Assembly (NCBI GenBank): GCA_014058105.1
Contig: JACGCM010001346.1
Coordinates: 434,001 to 498,000 of the forward strand
Direction: 5' to 3'
Source of the DNA: Kingdonia uniflora
Lineage: Eukaryota; Streptophyta; Magnoliopsida; Ranunculales; Circaeasteraceae
DNA length: 64,000 nt
Part shown: positions 57,679-64,000 of the stretch, piece after piece
Position numbering within the stretch: position 1 is the stretch's first letter
Layout of the letters: each line of letters begins with the position of its first letter
Program-made: the position numbers and the translations under genes
Notes under the pieces: generated by a model
Database searches by the model: none
What the model was told of the DNA's origin: nothing
Seen by the model: only the letters and a program-made list of their open reading frames with translations

Positions 57679-58142
57679 TGTCATACCTTCTCAAAGCGTA
57701 GTCGAAGACAGCCATACATGATCGAAGTCAAACATTCGAGAAGTTACCACAAGTCCTCGACCTACCAAACGTAGCCGTTATGCCTGGTCAAGAAATGAGT
57801 TGTTAGAGATCCGTGAAGTTTGCCTACTCCCCCCAGAATAGGAGACTATTTCTTTCTTTTTGTAAACTGCCTACGCCTACTATAAATACAGGCAGAGAAT
57901 ATATGATTAAGGGACGGGCAATCCGTAAAATTTTCCAAGGTTACTTCTAAACCTACTATCACTCTAAAGTTTGTAATAACTAGCAATATACTAGATTTTA
58001 CAACAAAATCCTCCTCGAGGTCGTGCTTTTCTCAGCTTTTACTGAGTTTTCCACGTAAAATCTTGTTTATCTAATCTTTATTACATTCTCTTTACTAATA
58101 AGTATTGGCGAAGATTCTCCTTTATGAAAACACGCCACTATA
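57679..58142 (+). repeat. 5' LTR of C
   Basis: Begins TGTCATACCTTCTC and ends about CGCCACTATA (464 bp); the second LTR is outside the window, so the start is set by the TG and by loss of AT-rich spacer. A TATA box (TATAAATACAGG) is at 57881-57892. The end is fixed by the primer binding site that follows. Confidence 0.7.
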
Positions 58143-58144
58143 AT

Positions 58145-58160
58145 TGGCATTGTCTGTGGG
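58145..58160 (+). other. Primer binding site of C
   Basis: TGGCATTGTCTGTGGG, the B1 site with three substitutions, three bases after the LTR end. Confidence 0.75.
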
Positions 58161-58207
58161 AAAGATCACACGTTTCTTTACCAACACTGGTCTAAAAATC
58201 GTCCGAT

Positions 58208-59900
58208 GAAAAACATGAACCTAAGAAGCCACTCCAGTACCGTAAGAAATCAAGAAATTTATCCGATACTAGGATCTGTCGATCTACACGGTCCAGTACT
58301 CAAGCTTTGAAAGAAAATGGCTATAGAAAAAGCCCAAAGACTGGAAGATCAACGTGTCTACGCTCAAGCTCTTCAAATAGAGTGAGACATATGAAGGAAA
58401 GCTCTAGATCAACAGAGTCAAACCCATCAGAAGGAAATGGAAAGACCAAAGAGAACGTAAGATTGACACACTGGCCGCTAGACGTACTCCCCACTCGTTC
58501 GAGGTGAGCATAGGTTAAAAACAATTCTACGCGATGATTATCCAAGAGAAGACGAGTTACAAATTTCTTGATCCAGATCCAGAAATCCAAACAGGGTTTC
58601 TCGACACTTTGGTTTAACATCCTTAGCATCGACAACTCAAGGAAGTCAATGCAGGCGTCATCAGACTCCCCCACCTGAAATAAGACCAATCAGGGATCAA
58701 TTGGGACCAGAAGGTCAAGGAGATTTTGTTCCTCAGGTCCCAGCCTTACCATTTTCACTGTAGCAGTTCGTCACCTTGGATAACCTCAACAGCAGGATCC
58801 AGGCCATAAACTCTGACATCCTTGGCCGAAAATATGTGCTTGATAGAATCGAGACAAACCCCATCTCCCCTCATATCGAAGTTATGCCCATTCTAAAAAA
58901 ATTTCATATGCCAAAATTTATTCAATATACAGGCCTGACTGAACCACTAACCAATGTTTGAGACATCAAAGCCACAGTTGGGTTATATTCCAAACTCGAC
59001 CATATGCTGCATAGACTATTTAACATGAGCCTAAAGGAAGAACTGCTCTGATGGTTCCACACTATCCATAAGGCCTCCATCACCACATTCAGCCAGTTGC
59101 AACATCTTTTCGAATCCAGTTACGCTCATGCTAAAGAGCGAGAGATCACTGTCGATTCCTTGCTTTTCTTCGAGCATGGTACAAAAGAGATATTGGAGAG
59201 TTGTTACAAGCATTTCTTACAGGATGTAAGGAAAATTGAGAACTCAGACCCCAAGATCGTCGTCCCAGCATTGACCTCCGCCTGGCATATCGATTCTAAA
59301 GTTTGAAAAGATCTTACTCTGCACAAGCCGAGAATAGTCACAGACATGATTGATGTCGTTAACAATTACATCGAATTAGAGTGATCAAAGAAAGATAAGA
59401 TGAATAGCTCATCTGCCATCCATTCTTGAGAAAACTCTTCGACCCCATCTCAACAAGCGGTAACTACTGAAGTACCCAAGCAACGCGACACAAAAACCAG
59501 CAACAATAGAAGAAGGGAGGACAAACTCGATAGAACAGTCCTAATTCTGCCGTTAATGACAATGACTCTCTCCACTATCTTGCCGATGATAAAGGAAGAT
59601 GAGTGGTATCGCACACCACAAACAATTCTTGATCTCCCCAACAGACTTTTATGTCAGTATAATAATGTGCATAGTCACAAAACTGACAACTGTTACTCCC
59701 TCATGCGAATCATTCATCGTATCCTATTAGTTGGAAGGCTTCATAATTATGTCATCGACATCCAAAACTTTCTCGAAAATGAAGTAAAAAATAAAGAAGT
59801 TGAACAAAATCAGGTCCAGGGGCAAGCTCGCCACCTATATATGATCGAGATTGAAAAAGGGAAGAAAAGAAAACAAGACGATCGGATTACATCCTGCTGT
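58208..59900 (+). pseudogene. gag of C
   Basis: Starts near ATG 58208. An N-terminal charged helix (EKAQRLEDQRVYAQALQIE) is followed by a linker, then HMPKFIQYTGLTEPL, HMLHRLFNMSLKEELL and WFHTIHKASITTFSQLQHLF. From 59556 an open frame runs through the C-terminal part with a zinc-knuckle-like CQYNNVHSHKTDNC and on into protease. Stops are scattered in the first half. Gag would form the particle and bind element RNA. Confidence 0.75.
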
Positions 59901-59939
59901 AAAATGACCTCCTTAGACAAATCAGCAAAACATCTTCCA

Positions 59940-60290
59940 AGCTTAAGTAAATTGAAGCGCCCTTACCATATTACCTTCGAAGACTGTGATACCAGCAAAG
60001 TTAAATACCCTCATGATGACCCTCTCGTTATTATGCCCAAAGTCGGAAAAGTCTACTTACAGACGCTTCTCGCTGATACAGGAAGCGCGACAGGTGTATT
60101 GCTTAGAAGAGCAATTGGAGTCCTAGGCTTCATAGATTCGATCAAAGCTTCGACAACAATAATCACTGGCTTCAATTATCTGAAAGAATCGGCCACAGGA
60201 GAAATTACTCTTCCAGTTCAAGCAGGATCGAAAACTACATTTGTAAAGTTCTTTGTCATCGATGTTGAGTCCAAATATTTGTGAATTTTG
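59940..60290 (+). pseudogene. Aspartic protease domain of C pol
   Basis: Same frame as the gag C-terminus (open 59556-60284). Catalytic loop LLADTGSATGVLL is intact in D-T-G-S. Before it, ITFEDCDTSKVKYPHDDPLV; after it, GEITLPVQAGSKTTFVKFFV. The frame ends at a stop just before the ILGCSWLHSIKAVP block that follows in related elements. Confidence 0.82.
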
Positions 60291-60639
60291 GGATGCAGTT
60301 GGTTACATTCAATCAAAGCAGTACCTTGTACTTATCATCTACCCTTGCATTTTCTAACAGATCACAGAATCTACGAAATCAAAGGTAGCCAAGCAGTTGC
60401 ACGTATGTGCAAAAATACCAGAACCTACCCTCCTACAACAAAACTTCTCAAGGCATAACAACTACAGCAAGATAAATCACCTATATTTGAGTAGCATGAC
60501 ACCGAGATAGTCGAATCTATTGAACTTGATGGTCCCGGATGTACCACCCTCATCGGCTCCAAACTATTACCCGACGAAAAAGAAGCCATGATACTGCTAC
60601 TTAAGAAGAACATTGACATCTTTGCCTAGAATTTCCTAG

Positions 60640-62010
60640 AAATGTCTGGCATCAATCCCTCAATCGCGTGCCACCGACTTAACCTCCTTCCAGACAGTAA
60701 AGTTATTATTCAAAAATGACATAATTTAGCCCCACGACTCCGCGATGCAGTGAATGAAGAAATTGATAAACTCCTTCGGGTAGGATTTATTTGGGAAGCT
60801 AAGTATCCGAAGTGGGTTTCTAATATCATAGCAGTACCGAAGAAAAATGGCAAGATCAGGGTTTGTGTTGACTTCACAGAACCCAACAAGTTCACACCCA
60901 AGGACAGTTTTCCGCTACCCTCATTCTACAACTTCTCAACTTTGTCCCAAAATATGAACTTTTTTCAATGATGTATGCAGCCTCCGGCTACAACCAGGTT
61001 CCACTCACCGAAGAAGATCAGGAAAAAATAACCTTCATTACCGAAAGAGGTCTCTACTAATACACAGTAATGCTTTTTGGGTTAAAGAATGTAGGCATAA
61101 CTTACCAAAGACTTGTGACTAAAATGTTAAAAGATCATCTCAGCTCAATTATGGAAGTCTACATCGACGATATGATCTGCAAAAGCTTGAAGAGAGAATA
61201 TCACTCCAGTAATCTCTAAACCATCTTCAATATCCCTTATAAATACCAGATGAAGCTTAACCCAGAGAAATGCCAATTTGGAGTCGCATTTGGTAAATTT
61301 CCGGGATACATCATCAGCAAAAAAGGGATTAAATTAGATCGTGCACAAATCAAAGCATTCATCGCAATACCATCTCCACGAATGAAAAATAATGTTCAAA
61401 AATTCGTAGGCAAGATTGCCGCTCTTCACATATTTATCTCGAAGTCATTTGATTGATGCAAACTTTTTTACCTCATTCTTCGTGTGAATCCCACTCCTCT
61501 TTCGAACAAACAACAAAAGGAAATCATTTGGACTCTTAACTGTGAGTTGACTTTCCAAGATCTTAAACAATACTTGAGGTATCCTCCTATAATAAGTACT
61601 CGAGTTGATGGCGAATTACTTACAATGTACTTATCCACAACTGAAGACTCAATTAGTTCCATCCTTATTCGAGAAGATGGCAGAGTAGAAAACCAATCTA
61701 CTTCATCAGCAAAACACTTATGCCTACTAAAAAAAGATATACAACAATAGAAAAATAGCTACTCGCCCTAGTCTACAGTTCTCAACAACTTCATCCCTAC
61801 TTTCAACCTCATCACATAAAAATCATTAGGAAATACCCCCTCAAACTAGTACTCTCTAAAAAAGAAAAATCTCAAAGAATCCAGCAATGGTCTATTTTTC
61901 TTGGGGAATGCGATATCTTCTTCGAACCCCAGATATCAGTCAAGGGACAAGAAATGGATGATTTTTTGGCAGACTTTCCAGTCAAAGACCCCGATTAGGA
62001 AAAACTTAAA
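60640..62010 (+). pseudogene. Reverse transcriptase and RNase H of C
   Basis: RT: GINPS-ACHRLNLLPD, INE-type EIDKLLRVGFIWEAKYPKWV, VPKKNGKIRVCVDFTEPNKF, then stops and shifts. Catalytic block VYIDDMICKS intact near 61160. RNase H: YLSTTEDSISSILIREDG, a damaged FISKTL segment, and QQWSIFLGECDIFFEP. Frameshifts separate the blocks. Confidence 0.8.
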
Positions 62011-62059
62011 GAAATCTTCACAGATGACTCAATTACAGAACCAGATGCATAGTCCAAAA

Positions 62060-62480
62060 GCTCAGGTTTGGCAACTTTTTCCAGACGGGTCAGCAAGACT
62101 ACAAGGTTCCGGGATTGGCATCGTCCTCATTATGCCTTTTAATCATCAAATCAAGAAAGCCATCAAGCTAAACTTCTATAATACCAATAATGAGACCAAA
62201 TATTAAGGAATCTTAGATGGTCACGATTTCGCACTCGCACTCGGAGCAGAAGTATTACCAGTCTAATTCAATTCTTTACTCTTGGCAAATCATTACAATA
62301 AGACGCTCAAAAAAATAGGAGAAATGGTTGATTATGCAGCTCTGGTCGAGGAAAAGATGCAAAAAATTCAAACATGCAACAATCCCTTACTTACCTCGAC
62401 AAGAAAATCGGTATGCCAGCGCATTAGCCTACATCGCTGCCATGTTGGGAGACAGTGAAAAAAGACCTTTAGATAATAAA
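62060..62480 (+). pseudogene. Second (archaeal-type) RNase H of C
   Basis: QLFPDGSARLQGSGIGIVLI, KLNFYNTNNETKY, then GHDFALALGAEVLPV, MVDYAALVEEKMQ and PRQENRYASALAYIAAM in shifted frames. The AEYEAL motif has become ETKY plus a stop. Same place and order as in A2 and B1. Confidence 0.75.
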
Positions 62481-62779
62481 ATTATTGAACATTCTAGTCT
62501 TGATATATAGTAAACACTACAGATCGCCATTGCAGAAGACAATGATCCTGAAGACTGGCAAAAGCTATAATATGCATACCTCAACTCCAACATCCACCCC
62601 AGTAGTAAAGATGAAGCCTGATCAGCTTTGGCCAAGTACCTCAGATTCACCGTCCAAGATAACATCTTATACGGGATCACAAGAGGGGGACCACTTATTA
62701 AGAACTTCACGAAGGTATCTGTGACTCACATGTTTCAAGAAGATCATTAGCCCAACGCGAATTCACGCAAGGATTATAC

Positions 62780-63760
62780 TGGCCCAAGATGAAGCAGTAT
62801 TGCGAAGACTTTTCCTGTAAATACAATAAATGCCAAATCCACGCTCAAAACATCAAAAGTCTAGCCCTCAACTTGTATATTAGCAATGTCCTCGGGCCAT
62901 TCAAACGATAGGGGATTGACATCATTGGACCATTCCATCCAGTATCGGGAGACAAAAGATTTGTCTTAGTCTCTACTAATTACCTTATAAAATGGGTTAA
63001 AGCAGTTCCTCTCTGCCATACTAATGAAAATGAGGTCATCAAGTTCCTTTGGGAGCACATCATCACAAGGTTTGGTTGCCCACATATGATACGCTCCGAT
63101 AATGGCTAGCAATTCGTCAGCGCAAAAGTACTTGCTTTCCTCTACAAATACAAAATCCAGCTATCCACATCCACACCATATTATCCTCAAGGCAACGAAC
63201 AAGATGAAGCCATCAACAAAAGTATTAAATCAGGTTTACGCAAGCGTCTCAACGACAAGAAGAAAAGATCGGCAGATGAATTTCTTAGTGATCTTTGGGC
63301 CTACCGAACTACTTCTAAAGTCTCAACAGGCTGCACTCCATTCATGATGGCATTCGGTACCCAAGCTGTCATACCTTCAAACCTCGATCTACCAAGTACC
63401 CGATGGAAAATTCTAGATGAAGACAATAAACTCTGTCTCCCTTACATCCTCAATTGGATAGAGGAAACCCACGACATGGCCATTACAAATTTGGGACGAT
63501 ACCGTAACACATTGAAAAAGCATACAACAAAAAAGTTTGTAAATAGAAATTTAGTATTGAAGACCTTTTCCTACGACCGATCAAAGATAGTACTCATCCT
63601 AAAAATTCCAGAAAGCTATCAGAAAACTTGGAAGGGCCATACATTGTCTGCGACAAAACAGATGGTGAAACTTATTGGCCGATGACTGAAGATGAAATAC
63701 AGCTCGAGTATCCATGGAATACTGCTCACCTAAAATTATTTTACAGATAACGCACTGTAA
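62780..63760 (+). pseudogene. Integrase of C
   Basis: Blocks in order: KCQIHAQN (zinc-binding end), GIDIIGPFHPVSGDKRFVLV with the first catalytic aspartate, KWVKAVPLCHTNENEVIKFL, MIRSDNG followed by a stop and QFVSAKV with the second, and YYPQGNEQDEAINKSI with the glutamate kept. Then the TGCTPFMMAFGTQAVIPSNL and FGRYRNTL-like region and a C-terminal WNTAHLKLFYR. This is the only integrase in the window in which all three catalytic residues can still be read. Confidence 0.82.
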
Positions 63761-63814
63761 CCATTTTCATCGATTCAAATAATCAAATTTTACTGTCAGT
63801 TTACATCCTTACAA

Positions 63815-64000
63815 TTTTGATTTGATCTGGATCCATTCTTGACAAGTATGCATTAGACAAACAATCATCCTTACTATTTTGATTTGATCTCGATCCATAC
63901 TTGACAAGTATGCATCAGACAAACACTATCCTTACTATTTTTTATTTGATCTCGATCCATACTTGACAAGTATGCATCAGATAAACGAAATCCTTACTAT
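63815..64000 (+). repeat. 62-bp tandem repeats in C 3' UTR
   Basis: The unit TTTGATCTCGATCCATACTT plus GACAAGTATGCATCAGACAAAC and CCTTACTAT occurs three times (markers at 63824, 63886 and 63948, spacing exactly 62 bp). The array reaches the window end and may be longer. The copies are nearly identical, much more so than the 193-bp and 160-bp repeats of A2 and B1. Confidence 0.9.

Larger units (their letters stand above)
57679..64000 (+). mobile_element. Tat-type Ty3/gypsy element C, 3' end beyond window
   Basis: 5' LTR, primer site, gag, protease, RT, RNase H, second RNase H, integrase, then tandem repeats that run off the window. The domain order places it in the Tat lineage, but its LTR and coding sequence differ from A and B, so it is a third family. 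Many stops are present. Bases before the LTR are TAATT. Confidence 0.85.

Noticed and set aside
1..64000. Intact host gene, tRNA, rRNA or microRNA
   Set aside because: No such feature was recognised; every strong protein match belongs to a transposable element or to a captured gene fragment.

Overview
The window looks like gene-poor, repeat-rich chromatin of a flowering plant, probably a eudicot, although the species cannot be named from the sequence. I see no intact host gene, rRNA, tRNA or CRISPR array. Nearly all of the 64 kb is explained by nested, decayed transposable elements: five Ty3/gypsy LTR retrotransposons of the Tat type (RT, RNase H, a second archaeal-type RNase H, then integrase), one very large CACTA (En/Spm) DNA transposon, LINE pieces and a PIF/Harbinger transposase fragment. 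Most coding sequences are broken by stops and frameshifts, so they are entered as pseudogenes.

Layout. 1-3573 is the 3' part of a family A element (A1, + strand) ending in an LTR. It appears to sit inside the antisense gene of a family B element (B1, - strand, 3574-13000). 13165-21983 is a complete A element (A2, + strand) with two LTRs and a perfect 5-bp target duplication (ATTGG). 22522-22861 is the 3' end of a minus-strand LINE. Its RNase H domain is cut by a CACTA element (22862-52752, TSD CTT) and resumes at 52756. A complete B element (B2, - strand, 24851-38585, TSD GGTAC) has jumped into the CACTA. The CACTA carries a TNP2-type transposase relic (43025-46643). It also carries recognisable exons of ordinary plant genes: an aspartic protease, a gamma-glutamyltranspeptidase and at least one unrecognised spliced gene. 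From 52756 on there are LINE pieces in both orientations, the end of a second CACTA-like element, a block that may be mitochondrial DNA, the 3' part of a third B element (B3, + strand, to 56983) abutting a Harbinger transposase fragment, and finally a third Tat family (C, + strand, 57679 to the window end).

The most interesting signal is what the B family carries between pol and its 3' LTR, on the strand opposite to gag-pol. First, there is a small ORF of about 100 codons behind its own TATA box, alignable without gaps between the divergent copies B2 and B3. Second, there is a long coiled-coil gene with introns; in B1 three exons join in the same phase, and the same splice positions recur in B2. 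Family A has a comparable antisense ORF next to its 3' LTR. Antisense ORFs are known in some Tat elements (for example Grande), but the small TATA-driven ORF and the conserved splicing are worth following up. All functional statements about the decayed copies refer to their ancestors.
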